Source: Chara braunii
Taxonomy: Eukaryota > Streptophyta > Charophyceae > Charales > Characeae
Direction of reading: 5' to 3'
Assembly (NCBI GenBank): GCA_003427395.1
Contig: BFEA01000387.1
Location: 1,450,788 to 1,491,272, forward strand
DNA: 40,485 nt
This document shows, piece by piece, positions 1 through 9,793 of this stretch (position 1 is its first letter; each line of letters starts with the position of its first letter). Both the position numbers and the translations under genes were made by a program. The notes beneath the pieces were generated by a model. That model saw nothing but the letters and a program-made list of their open reading frames with translations, was not told where the DNA came from and made no database searches.

Positions 1-453
1 TTTTTTTTTTTTTAACTATACTCTTCTCTCAATTTTTCCTCACACTACCTACCTACCACTACTCCTACCTATAGGCATATGGGGAAACCCGTAGCATACC
101 AGAGCCGCGTTTTTACGGCCCCTCGAGCCTGCAGGATACCAGCCAGGGGACAGCCGGTAGCACCAGGGATAAAGCGGACCAATCCCCCGTGCCTCCCCTC
201 AGGCCCCTCCCTCGGGGATAATTTAGATTGTGATGATAATTTTCGTTGACTTTTTGAGTTGCTGGGATTGTGAAATTGACAGTGGGGTAAATCTATGTGT
301 TTGGCCGATGATGCCTTGCCCACAGAGGGCCCCACATAATTTTGTAAGGGACGCCGGGCCCGGTTCCCGACTTTTATAAAGACATTGTTCATTTTGGAAA
401 AAAAAAAGAAGGCAGCAGCATTGTCCTCTTCTACCTCATTTTTTAATTTTTCT
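1..453. other. Left flank, no gene recognised
   Basis: Begins with a run of 13 T. An open frame of 137 codons on the minus strand (482 to 69) matches nothing I recognise and has no domain-like motif. The rest is unassigned single-copy-looking sequence with a GC-rich patch around 100-200. Confidence 0.4.
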
Positions 454-613
454 TTTAAACCACCAGTACTTCCTACAGTCATGGCCGTTAACGCGCCACG
501 ATTTTAGGAGACGTACAGGCTACTACAGGAGCGCCCAAATTCATCCGACTAGAAACGTTTCTACTCTATTTTTTCCCGCAGCCGATAGCTGGGCCAAGTA
601 CTGGTGGTTTAAG
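454..613. mobile_element. 160-bp MITE-like element with 18-bp TIRs
   Basis: The left end (454-471) reads TTTAAACCACCAGTACTT. The right end (596-613) is the reverse complement, CTTAAACCACCAGTACTT, so 17 of 18 positions pair. The 124-bp interior has no coding capacity. The same terminal sequence bounds the 859-bp element at 4616-5474, so the two look like one TIR transposon family. No target duplication could be defined. Superfamily unknown. Confidence 0.6.
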
Positions 614-629
614 AAGTGGTGTAACGGGA

Positions 630-1050
630 TGCTGTCGGGATGGCAGATCCTGTATCCATGGAGAAGAAGGGCTGAGGATGAAGGTGGAGATCGAGATAGG
701 GCTGAAGGCGAGAGAGAGCACCACCAAGGACTCAACACCACAACTCCAAAACTGCAAAATGAAGAATGAGCCAGAATACAGACTGCAGTTGGGTATACCC
801 CCAGCGGACTGACTGGACAGGTACCATCGGGGGTACTGGACTGAATGAACACACAGCCTGTGAGATCAGGCCTATGGCCTGGTCCCACAGGCTGAACAGG
901 CACAAGGCCAAATAGGCCTTGACTGAATGAACAAACGACCTGTGAGATCAGGCCAACGGCCTGGTCCCACATGCCCAACAGGCACAAGGCCAAATAGCCT
1001 CGGCTATAGGCTGAGGTATATAGAGTCCCACTGCACGATCCTCAGACCTG
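630..1050 (-). repeat. Element A 3' LTR (diverged)
   Basis: Matches 34735-35110 over several blocks. Shared text includes GATCC..TATCCATGGAGAAGAAGG near the inner end and GTATATAGAGTCCC near the outer recognisable end. The minus strand ends in ...CAGCA at 630, the usual CA terminus. A TATA-like TATATACC lies on the minus strand at about 1015-1025. The upper boundary is not clear because similarity to the other LTR fades beyond about 1030. The copy also carries an internal 82-bp duplication absent from the other LTR. Confidence 0.6.
839..997. repeat. 82-bp tandem duplication inside LTR of element A
   Basis: Two adjacent copies begin GACTGAATGAAC at 839 and 921 and end CACAAGGCCAAATAG. They differ at about ten positions. 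The LTR copy at 34.7-35.1 kb has a single unit. Confidence 0.8.
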
Positions 1051-2090
1051 TAGTGGACCGCAATACCCATAGACACACTATCCGCAAAAACAGCAGAATT
1101 CTGCAAGGCTAGGAAGTCTAGGACGTGGAGCAAACTACGTGTGGAGCTCATAAGCTACATAATGTTACAAAGAAAAACAAATGTCTGATATACAAATCCT
1201 AACTATCAGCAAGAAAAATGAAATGAAGCACAATACAACCCTAAAGTCCTAAAGGCAAGAATGCCTGCTAAAGAAAATAGCAAAATAATCACAAGATAAA
1301 GTTGTGCCGCTGAACTGCTGGGAGTGGGATGGTCTCGAATGGGGTGAATGCATCCTATGAACCGAAGCTCCTAAGGGCAGTCACAACAAAAGTGGGATAC
1401 GTGATCAGGCTCAGGGTGGGAGAGGGGAAACGAAAGACCAATTGTCGTAACAGGTACACCATCAAGGCGAGTAACGCTCGATACAAGGGTGATGCCATGC
1501 AGGGTCTACCATGACAAGGGACCCTGGGATAGAATGAGATCCATAACTGAAGGCATGGCCGACACTAAGGGGAATGAATGCAGTGAGTGAGGGGATCATG
1601 CACGCACTCACCGACTGGGAGGGAGCCAGAACTGGGAGAAGGGAAGCTAGGTCCCAATGCCTACAAGATACCAAGGGAGAAATAGCGAGGGGATGCAGGG
1701 AGAACCATCATGCGAGGCATAAGGAAATGTGCACGGTCGAGCTGGTGAAGTAGCCAAAGTCGTAGCCAATGACGTCAATCAAGGAGTCGAGGTCAATGTT
1801 GACGGAGAACCACAAAATGCGGAGATCCTAAGGTAGACCTGATGATGGAGTACAAGAAGATGTGAGTCAGTGTGAAGGTAAGGAGACGACGAGAGAGTGA
1901 GCCGTCATAAAGCACGGGGTGACAACGAAAGCGTTGTGGACGCAAAAAAGCATATGTCCACTGCTGGAAAAAAAACGCAAAGGGAGCAGGCTCGTTCGCA
2001 ACGATATTCTGAGTCAGAGGAAAAGGAAGAGGGTCAATGGGCTGAGCAGAAGCAGACATCTCATTATGATGAGCACTAATTATATGCACG
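1051..2090 (-). other. Element A 3' untranslated region, no gene
   Basis: Lies between the chromodomain and the 3' LTR in element order. The plus strand is purine-rich. No domain is recognisable in the short frames here (for example 1793-2119 and 1919-2533), and no convincing polypurine tract next to the LTR was found. Confidence 0.4.
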
Positions 2091-2097
2091 CACGGAA

Positions 2098-2440
2098 GTC
2101 CTGCATGATGCAAGTGCACAAGGGGCTCTCATGTAGCCTCCTCATTAGGATAGCCCTTCCAACGCACAAGGTTCTCAATGTGTGGAGGGGTGTCATCGGT
2201 AACTCGGATGGATATGATGCCGGAAACAACGAACTCCTCGTGACCGTCCACCATGATAGGTGGAGGGTGCTCACAAGGTTTTTCGACGAAGCGCTCGGAC
2301 ATTTTACGATAAGAACGCAACAAGGAGACATGATAAACACCATGTACGCGAGCCTGTCGAAGATAATCAAGCAGCTTTACACGAAAGTTGGTCGGTCTAT
2401 CAGTAGCATAACAACTGACAACCTAAAAGATGCAGCATGG
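2098..2440 (-). pseudogene. Integrase C-terminal tail and chromodomain of element A
   Basis: Read on the minus strand, the segment carries an integrase tail (YHVSLLRSYRKM, the usual tail before a chromodomain). A chromodomain follows: EEFVVSGI, then PPHIENLVRWKGYPNEEAT. In chromoviruses this domain sits at the end of Pol and guides integration to histone-marked chromatin. The Trp that normally follows YPNEEAT (as in TWEP) is a TGA stop here, so the domain is cut at its third aromatic-cage region. After the stop the frame continues as EPLVHLHHAG before losing similarity. Confidence 0.8.
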
Positions 2441-3290
2441 GCCGAAGAAGCGGCGCCTGAACTTGCAAAGCGGATCCACTTCGAGCTGCAAGTGGTGGGC
2501 GTCAATGAGCACATCATCATCGACTTCGGATGATCCATTCGAGATTGGTTGGCTCATGCAGCCATGCGAGTTAAGGAGGCGTCTATACACTTGCGCGCAC
2601 AGCCAAAACGATCCTGCATACGCTCGAACCAGTCATCAAGTGTTGTGCAACGAGTGTCTAGGTGCAATCGCAAGGGTTTTGGAAAGCCCGCAGGCACCTC
2701 GAGGGTGATAGTTGGGGTTGCAATACTATGGCGATATCCCATGGCTGGCAAACAGTGAGTTGCCTCCGCGTGGGCCAACTGTAAGTCCCACTATCGATCA
2801 TTCTTAACAAACTTTTTGAGGACATTACCGAGAGTTTTGTTAGTGACCTCAGGTTGACCATCCATCTGAGGGTGGTAAGACAACGAGCAGCGGAGTTGAG
2901 GTATGCACACATCATGTAGGCATCATCGAAATGTGCTAGCGAAGTGCGAGTCACAGTCAGAAATGATGCTCTAAGGTAGGTCATGGTCTCTCATGACTAA
3001 CTCAAAAACAATGTCGGAGATCTCACGAGTGCCAGCGCAACAGTGGCACAAAGTAAAATGTGTGCGCTTCGTGAAGTGATTGACAACTAACAAGATGGCA
3101 TTATGACCGTGATCAGTGGGAGCACGGAAGAGGGCCGACAAAGTCCATAGAGATGATCTGCCAGTGACCCTCCGGTATGGGTAGAATTTGGAGTAACCCA
3201 TACGGACGGTGGTTCGTCCAGTGGAAGGAACACATATACGTGGTCCTTGTCGACCAAAGTTCCATATCAGTAAAGGAGACAATTTTTAGT
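2441..3290 (-). pseudogene. Integrase catalytic core remnant of element A
   Basis: Minus-strand frames give [21 protein letters not shown] and IVFELVMRDHDLP (3282-2971). A shifted frame follows with IISDCDSHFASTF and YHPQMDGQPEVTNKTLG, then NVLKKFVKNDR-stop-WDLQLAHAE. These are the blocks around the second Asp and the Glu of the DD35E integrase of Ty3 elements. The reading frame changes at least twice and contains stops. The role would have been cDNA insertion, and the copy cannot encode an active enzyme. Confidence 0.8.
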
Positions 3291-3399
3291 TAGGGAGTAC
3301 AAGGAACGATCTCACTTCGCTGAAATTTTGCATAGATGTCGTGAAATTCAGGGCAGTGAGGGTAATGGTGCAAAACACAACGGTCAATGAATCGTCAAT

Positions 3400-3665
3400 G
3401 GTGGTGTCTAAGATGGCAAAGAGTTGGATGACGTATTGATTGTGATCAACACGGGGGTACGCAACATCCGTGACTTTGTTCGAATCTCCTCGAATGTTTT
3501 CAACGGAGAAAGTGAACTCAAATATGAGGGGAAAACTTGGCTTTCATTAAAAAAGTCACGACAACACAGTTGTCCGTGGACATAGTGAACTAAGTAGCAT
3601 AAACTATTGCAAGAACCTCACGTTCATCGACTGTGTAGTTTATCTCGTCGGGCAACAAATGGCGG
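3400..3665 (-). pseudogene. RNase H remnant of element A
   Basis: The minus strand at about 3665-3560 reads IAYYSRHLLPDEINYTVDEREVLAIVYA, then a stop, then STDNC. This matches the YxSRxLxxAExNYxxxExExLAIVxA block and the TDH/TDN active-site block of Ty3 RNase H. Further on (about 3510-3450) RGDSNKVTDVAYPRVDHN corresponds to the NxVADALSR linker to integrase. The first catalytic Asp block (TDAS) and the whole reverse transcriptase are not found between here and the protease, so a deletion of about 1 kb ends near 3665. Confidence 0.7.
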
Positions 3666-4150
3666 GAATAATAAGCAATCGAAGCTCCTCAACACAAGCC
3701 ACGACAGTCTCGTCCTCCGCAATAATCGAAGAATAGGTGATGGGTGGATTATTAGTGGAGGGAAGTGGTGGAAGGGTAGGCATCAGTTCGGAAGCAGTCT
3801 CAACAAGATGGGGAGGAAAATAAGGGATATGGGAATGAGAGGAGTCAAATGTCATAGAAAATCGCATCACTTCCTCGGCGCATGCCTGGTCGCGAGGCAT
3901 AGGTGTGGACTCGACAGTGGATGACGTAGAAGCTTGGGATGTCGAAGAAGTATCCACAAGTGGGGAGGTAGATGTCATAATGGAAGCCACGAAGATGAAA
4001 GAAGGGTCGGGTGGATCGGTTTCCAAGGATATGAGGACGACATTTGGGGCATAGGATCAAAGCAGATCCATTTTGTTCACCGAGTAAAGTGTGACATCCT
4101 GCTGACACATGAAGTAAACGAACCGAGGTGAAGGAGATGTTGGGGTGTAA
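3666..4150 (-). other. Ser/Thr/Pro-rich frame between protease and RNase H remnants
   Basis: A minus-strand frame (4026-3640) is rich in S, T and P, with no recognised domain. It may be a Pol linker left when the reverse transcriptase region was lost. No RT motifs (for example YxDD) are visible in any frame. Confidence 0.35.
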
Positions 4151-4160
4151 CCCAAACGGA

Positions 4161-4345
4161 CTCCGACTGGCAGGGCGATGTCATTCACCCTTGGGTTGTC
4201 AACGAAGCTCACATTTCTACCACCGGGTCTCGCTCTCTCATCTCCATTACCCTCACAGATAATAAGACGTATCAGTTCCCTCTTGCCCTTCCTCTTCAGA
4301 TGTGGTATAATACCCGTTCGATTCCATGCTTTCACTCCTCTATAA
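4161..4345 (-). repeat. Segmental duplicate of protease region, uninterrupted copy
   Basis: About 125 bp (4161-4290) repeat 4486-4611 at roughly 90% identity. The match resumes with 5475-5515 (GTATAATACCCGTTC, CACTCCTCT). This copy therefore represents the same site without the 859-bp TIR element that splits the other copy. On the minus strand both encode a KGKRELIRLII segment. Confidence 0.75.
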
Positions 4346-4615
4346 GGTGTCACCCGTGATACCGAGGAAGGGGACATGATGGGTAAGACCACACTTCATT
4401 TTGAGAACGAGTGTCTCGATTTCCCATTCGGCCTCTGTCAAACGGAAGTGGTGGAACCACGGAGTGCCAAGGATAAAGTCGTACCCGACTGGCAGGGCGA
4501 TTTCATTCACCCTCGCGTTGTCAACGAAGCTCACCTTTCTACCACCGGGTCTCCCTCTCCTATCTCCATTACCCTTAGAGATAATAAGACGTATGAGTTC
4601 CCTCTTGCCCTTTCC
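4340..4615 (-). pseudogene. Retropepsin remnant of element A
   Basis: In the minus-strand frame beginning at 4780, residues 58-110 are element sequence. They end in GYDFILGTPWFHHF (about 4486-4450), the C-terminal flap-to-helix block of Ty3 retropepsins (YDxILGxxWL). The catalytic D-S/T-G is not visible. Residues 1-54 of that frame are inside the TIR insertion. A second, more altered copy of the upstream half lies at 4345-4161. Confidence 0.6.
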
Positions 4616-5474
4616 CTTAAACCACCAGTACCTTCCCCAGTGTTGGGAAATTACGTGATACTGGCCAGTACCCGAAGTTTTCGGGGGTCGGACAGAGGGT
4701 CGGCAATGTCCCAAAAATCGTATTTTTTTTTTTGCCCGTGCACGAAAGGGAAAGGAAAAAAACGGGCCTTTGTACTGCAATGATGTCGGGCAGGGATGTC
4801 TAGGAGACCGTGCTCACACAGCCTCACAGTCTTGCATGCATCTTACAGCAAAGACGGTCACGTTCTCAAACTTGTTGTTTTCTTTTTTTCTTTCGTATTT
4901 GTTTGTTACGAGTACCCTGCCAACGACGTAGGGCGGAATCCGTGATCAGCTCTAGTATTGTTTCCTCAGATGATTGTAACACTGATGTATCCAGCCGTTT
5001 TCAAGGCCGAATCCATGTTTTCGTTTTTTTTTTCTTGTTTTCATTTTCTGGACTCTGACAATCTGAATCCGTGATCTGCTCGAGTTGTGTTCCCTCAGAG
5101 GATTGTAACCCTGATCACACTGGCACTTACGGGAATGTATCTTGCCATTTTCACGCGCGAATCCATGTTTGTCCGTTTTTTTTTTTTTTTGAGTTTCTGA
5201 AATCTGACAACCTGGCCACGGGGCTGAGATGCCCTCACTGAGGGCACACTCACACTTACACTTCCGAGAATGTATACAGCTGCAATCAGGCCCACAGCTT
5301 TGTTTCTTTTTCTTGTTTTCTGAGTTTGCACGGCCGCAACTTTTTTTTTTTTTTTTTTTTCCTTCCCGTGAGAGTACCATAAAGAAATGGAGTGGGACCC
5401 AGGCTCGGCAAAACTCAGAGCGCAGTGAAAATCAGGGTCGGCAAAAACAGGCTCGGAGGTACTGCTGGTTTAAG
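4616..5474. mobile_element. 859-bp TIR element inserted in element A
   Basis: The ends are CTTAAACCACCAGTACCT (4616-4633) and its complement (5457-5474) with one mismatch. The neighbouring duplicate at 4161-4345 gives an empty-site comparison: CTTGCCCTTCC.. joins ..ATGTGGTATAATACC there, whereas here the two halves are separated by this element. The interior is non-coding, with poly-T runs (around 4719, 5030, 5177, 5341) and tandem units. It is non-autonomous, and its superfamily is not known. Confidence 0.7.
4936..5345. repeat. Diverged tandem units with poly-T tracts
   Basis: Units start GAATCCGTGATC at 4936 and 5065 (period 129) with a third, weaker copy from about 5217. Each contains CTCAGA.GATTGTAAC or a related block, then CGAATCCATG.TT, a T run, and TTTCTG....CTGACAA.CTG. 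Confidence 0.65.
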
Positions 5475-7389
5475 ATGTTGTATAATACCCGTTCAATTCC
5501 ATGTTTTCACTCCTCTGCACATTTCGATATAAATGCCCCGAGATGGAGGGGTATAATAGGCAAGGCACGATCAAAATCTGTAGTCAAAGAGGCGATCCAA
5601 CACATGAATGTGTCTGGCAAGTCGCTCCTCACGATCATGAAGACTGCTCAAATTCAAGAGAGATGACACAACATCGGCGCAGGTCCCCAACTCAACACTA
5701 CAACAAGTTGTACAAAGGGCAAGACGCATCGCAGGTCTCGGACAAGGAGGACTAGAGACGACGGTTTGCTGGGAAGCATGCGGTACCTCTAAAGACGGTG
5801 TGGCAAAAGGAGCCGCACTTACGGTGGGTTGTAGCCAAAGGGGCAAACCGCGACTCGATGGTCAGGAAGTCGTATACAGATAAGTCCTCTGAGGTATGGT
5901 GCACCGTAGCTAGGTGGGTGGGGCGGTTGAGCGAGTGTCGTGAAGGGACTAAGATTGCCGTTAACGAGCAATGTCAACGTAACACCGGGGCGGCATGGTA
6001 CGGGAACCACAAGGAGGTGTGGTCGTCCTAGCGGCAGTGAACACAACCGCGATGGGGCCTCAATCACGGGACACTTGTCAAGAGACAAGTGTCCTCGAGG
6101 GGGAACAAAATCTTGAGGGAGAGTCACCTGTTGTACAACAAATATCCAGGCACCAGGCTATGCGAACCATCTGTGAGCACGGCCCATAGCGGAAAGACCA
6201 TCCTAAGGCGATCGCCCGGAGCGACTGTCTGGTCATCTAGGTGAAAGCGGATGACGTCCATCACCTCGATGTCCTCACGGGAAACCCCCAGGGTAGGGTC
6301 GTCCTCGGTGATGGCGTCGTCGCCCATATACTCAAGTGCATTGTAGCATCGAGAGAATGGAGCCCTAGGCTGAGCACGAGGCGAAAGCGACCGGGGAAAG
6401 AGGAGCAACGTTGGGTAGTGTCACGAGACTGGGCAGGGGCAGCCAACTACTGCGAGGACAAGGTGATAGTGAAGCGATAACGCATCCGCTGGAACTGGCA
6501 AGCACCCTCGTATGCCTGCTCTAATGAGGCAAATGCCCGCCTCCATAGCTCTAGGCGGTACAACAGTGAGAAGAATGGTGAAGGAGCGGTTGATCAAGGT
6601 GATCTCAAGTAGGAACGCCTCATCACATACGAGACAAGCGTCCTGCAACACCTGGATATGGCGCTCCAATCAGCAGCGACATTGGACCTGGACCATCTGG
6701 TCTAGGTGACTCGGTCCATGCCGTCTATGGCGTCATGGCGAGTACCAAAGTGGTCCTGGAGGAATGTTGCAAAGTCAGCGAAAGTGGGAGATACCCTCGC
6801 GGAGGCGATGGGTATAATGATCTTCCATGCAATGGACGGACCACCTCGCAACTTGGTTGCTAGCACGTCGCACCATTGGTCTTGACAACTGGTCGTCAAT
6901 ATTAGTGTGCGAGAGGCTGATTGTGACCAACATGAGACTTGAAGTGTGCCATCGTACTCGAGTATATCCAAGATACGCATAGGAGGGGGTTCATTGTGCT
7001 TATGGCGAATGGGGAGAGGTTCAGGTGTCTGCACTACGACAATAAAAGTCAAGGTCGGTGCAGGCACTGCACGGGCAGCGTTGAAGAGAGTGGTATACCG
7101 TGGTTGTTGGCGGAGGGACCAGCAAATGTGGAGGAGCGATTGCGGGGAGTTGTGAAGGCGTGGCTAGGTAGGAAGGGAGAGAAGGGGGAGCAGATCGAGA
7201 AACGAGCATGCATGATAGATGTCAAGGGAGTTGTAGAAGAAGAAGGGTGTACAACCTGCGAGGGGTGAGGTTGCTGCATGATAAGGAACTCCACCTTAGC
7301 ATGCGCAATAGTGGCTTGCAGATCAACGACTCACTAGGTTCGCTGGGTCGCGGGAGTCGTAGTCGAAGACCGTACCCAGACCGGAGCAG
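5475..7389 (-). pseudogene. gag remnant of element A, main part
   Basis: Minus-strand frames carry a recognisable gag capsid block at 7067-6702: PPPMRILDILEYDG, then DVLATKLRGGPSIAWK, then PTFADFATFLQDHFG. This is the Retrotrans_gag pattern. Downstream frames (6669-6421, 6408-6124, 5846-5571) continue without strong motifs and are broken by stops and shifts. Upstream, a frame ending at 7049 includes LQATIAHAKVEFLIMQQ. This frame can be read up to the insertion site of element B and resumes on its far side at 15882. Confidence 0.65.
7386..7389. repeat. Target-site duplication of element B, left copy (GCAG)
   Basis: GCAG precedes the TG of the 5' LTR and recurs directly after the CA of the 3' LTR at 15882-15885. 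It is 5 bp (AGCAG) only if one A is shared with the LTR end. Confidence 0.65.
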
Positions 7390-8432
7390 TGTGAGGATTG
7401 AGCCCTCAAAGGGGTCTTGCCGTGGTGTACATGTTCTGGGCCAAGGCCCCCAGCAAGCATCGTGCCCGCCCTAAGTGAAGGTGGGCCAGCAAATCAATGA
7501 GAGCCCTCTGTTCAAACATTTCACGAAGTGGGGTCCATACAGTTGCCGCACGCCAGTTGGTTGGAGTGCACCGAGTACCGGATCTCTGCAAATTGCAGAA
7601 GGACCAGGGCCCATCTCAGTTGGTTAGGCCTTGGGCACATAAACGTGAGACCGACATTGCATACTGGAAATAGAGGCCGAAAATGCCAATGGGATACCGG
7701 TCCACTATCTGAATCTGGACGCAGGCCTGGATGAAAGAGGCACAACTGTACTGCGTGGGCCCCAACCGCATTGGGCCTGGGTACAGGTACTGGGGCCCAG
7801 GCACAGGCTCAAGGGAGGCCGCCCACACGCAACACTGGGATATAGGCAGAGAGGGCGAGTGGGGAGGGATCTTGGCCATTGCGAGCAAGGCCGGCACGCT
7901 GCTGCGTTTGCGAGTGTGCTGCGCTGCGCTAGGCTGGGTGAAGGCAGGCTGGCGCTAAGCGGTAGAGCGCAGCCTGGGCGCAGGGCACTGGCGGCCATAG
8001 CCGGGCTGCCTGTGGGCGCAGAGGAGGTGAAGGGCGAAGGTGGTTCTTCGGAGGTGAAGGGTGCTGTGTGGGATAACAAGGGAGAGTGAGGGTGAAGAGA
8101 GGGACGTACCGGGTGGAGAGGAGGTCGGCATTGGTGTTGACGTCATCACTCGCTGGTCGTCAAGTTGTNTGGTTGCTTCCATGNTGTAGTTGTAGTGATA
8201 GGCTGTAGAGTAGGTAGGGNGCCTGGCGCCATTCAAGAGAGAGAGCTACATTGGGTTATGCTGTTGGTGTTGCCCCATTGGGCTTGGACATTGACTCACG
8301 ATTCTTTTGTATCGTTCTCAAATGGATGGTTACTCGGTTCCATTGTGCTATCTGCTCTTGCTTTGAATGCATGGACTTCAGTGTGATTTTGCAATTTGGA
8401 TCTGTGCTTCGTCCATATTCATGTTCCTTGCA
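7390..8432 (+). repeat. Element B 5' LTR
   Basis: Starts TGTGAGGATTGAG and ends CCTTGCA, 1043 bp. Hand alignment to 14837-15881 shows about 25-28 differences, including short indels. N bases at 8169, 8184 and 8220. Short frames in the LTR recur in the second copy only because the DNA does, so they are not genes. Confidence 0.92.
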
Positions 8433-8435
8433 TTT

Positions 8436-8455
8436 TGGTATCGGAGCTGGTTCGA
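8436..8455 (+). other. Primer-binding site for initiator tRNA-Met (element B)
   Basis: TGGTATCGGAGCTGGTTCGA begins three bases after the LTR. It matches the complement of the 3' end of plant initiator tRNA-Met (TGGTATCAGAGC...) with A to G at position 8. Confidence 0.9.
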
Positions 8456-9793
8456 TTCGCCACTTACCTTGGTGCGTTGGCGTTATACAGACTTGGTGCG
8501 TTGATGATGCTTCTTCGCAGTTGGTCTTGTGACGTCAGGCCAACAATAGGCGCACGACCTGGGTAGAGAGGTGTGCGCCGAAAGGCTATACGGCATGGGT
8601 TGCCGTGGTTACTGCGGAATGTATGATTGGTGATGAGAGCATGCTGATGTGGCATTAAGCTGAGGTGGCGCTGCATTGCGTTGTGAGTGGTACCGAGGCT
8701 ACGACCGGTCATCAAATGCACACTCAGCTCAATTGGTGAGAAATCTATGGTTGGGGGCAGCTATCTCCAGGTACATTGTTCCCTTACCTTATCTACTCTC
8801 TCAATCTCTTCTTACCGCGAGGAAGTGAGTCCAACTTGAGAGTCCTCTCTTTTGGTGAGGTGTCGTGTGCGCGCTACCTTGAGAGACGACAATCTTTCCG
8901 GAAGCATCTGGAAGGAGAAAGGGCGGTGCCTCTAAAGGGCCCTAGTCGAAGCACTTGGGTCACGGTCACCAGCCAACCCAATGGGAGTTGGTCACGCATG
9001 AGATGGCTGCTTGTCCACTTTGGCACTTTGCTGCGCTATAGAAGTCGTGCCGGGTGTGCCAGCCCATAAGAGACGCTTACCAGACTGTCTATAAATACTT
9101 ATGGCTGGGGACTCGGTTGATACTGGATGTGATCGTCGTCTTGTCTGCAACGTTAAATAATTCCTGAGGAGATAAGGGCTCTCCTTAAATCCCTCCTGAT
9201 CAGCCAGATCAAACCGGGTAGCAAGGCTCGTTTCGTACGAGGGTAAATAAGAGTGGATGGGCTGGCTTGCTCGGCAATGACTTGGGGCACAGGGGTGGGC
9301 CGACATTACACACGAAGACATTGTTGCTCAAAAATGCTCTTCGGTATGTTGGATTGAGGGGAGGGTAGGTTTTAATTGGTGCTCAACTGTAAACACAACC
9401 ATACCCACTTTTCATACATCTGCAACATATTTTAGTTCTCTTATTGATTAGTTGGTTGACAGACTGCTAACACCTCACAGACAGTTTCGTTTAGGACTGT
9501 TGTATACTACCATAGCCAGTTCTATGCAAACTTTTGTAAGTGAACTAATCATGAGAATACTAGATTATGTTGACAGTCTTTTATGAATGTTGTAGGCTGC
9601 CACTTGATCGATCAAGTTGGGGAACTGCCGGACACATTTATTTTTAGAAAATTAGGTGTCAGTCAGACACATGCTATGGTAGGACTCCAGCAGGGAGTTG
9701 TAGTGCAGATAGTGTTTGCCTAACTTATGAGCGGGTCAGACACCGATGAGGGTAGAGTTGACAATGTGAGACTGACACGTTCGAGATCACTTA
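8456..9793 (+). other. Element B long untranslated leader
   Basis: About 1.3 kb between the primer site and the open gag frame, with no frame longer than 110 codons and no domain. It includes a TATAAATA-like string near 9089 and a GGCGCAC...GTGCGCC hairpin near 8550-8580. It could hide an older insertion, but I see no terminal repeats that would define one. Confidence 0.5.

Noticed and set aside
7406-8386. Several 60-124 codon frames repeated at 14.8-15.9 kb
   Set aside because: They are duplicated because they lie in the two LTRs of element B, and none has domain content.
8456-9793. Solo LTR hidden in the leader of element B (TATAAATA near 9089)
   Set aside because: No second copy, terminal TG/CA pair or target duplication could be identified.
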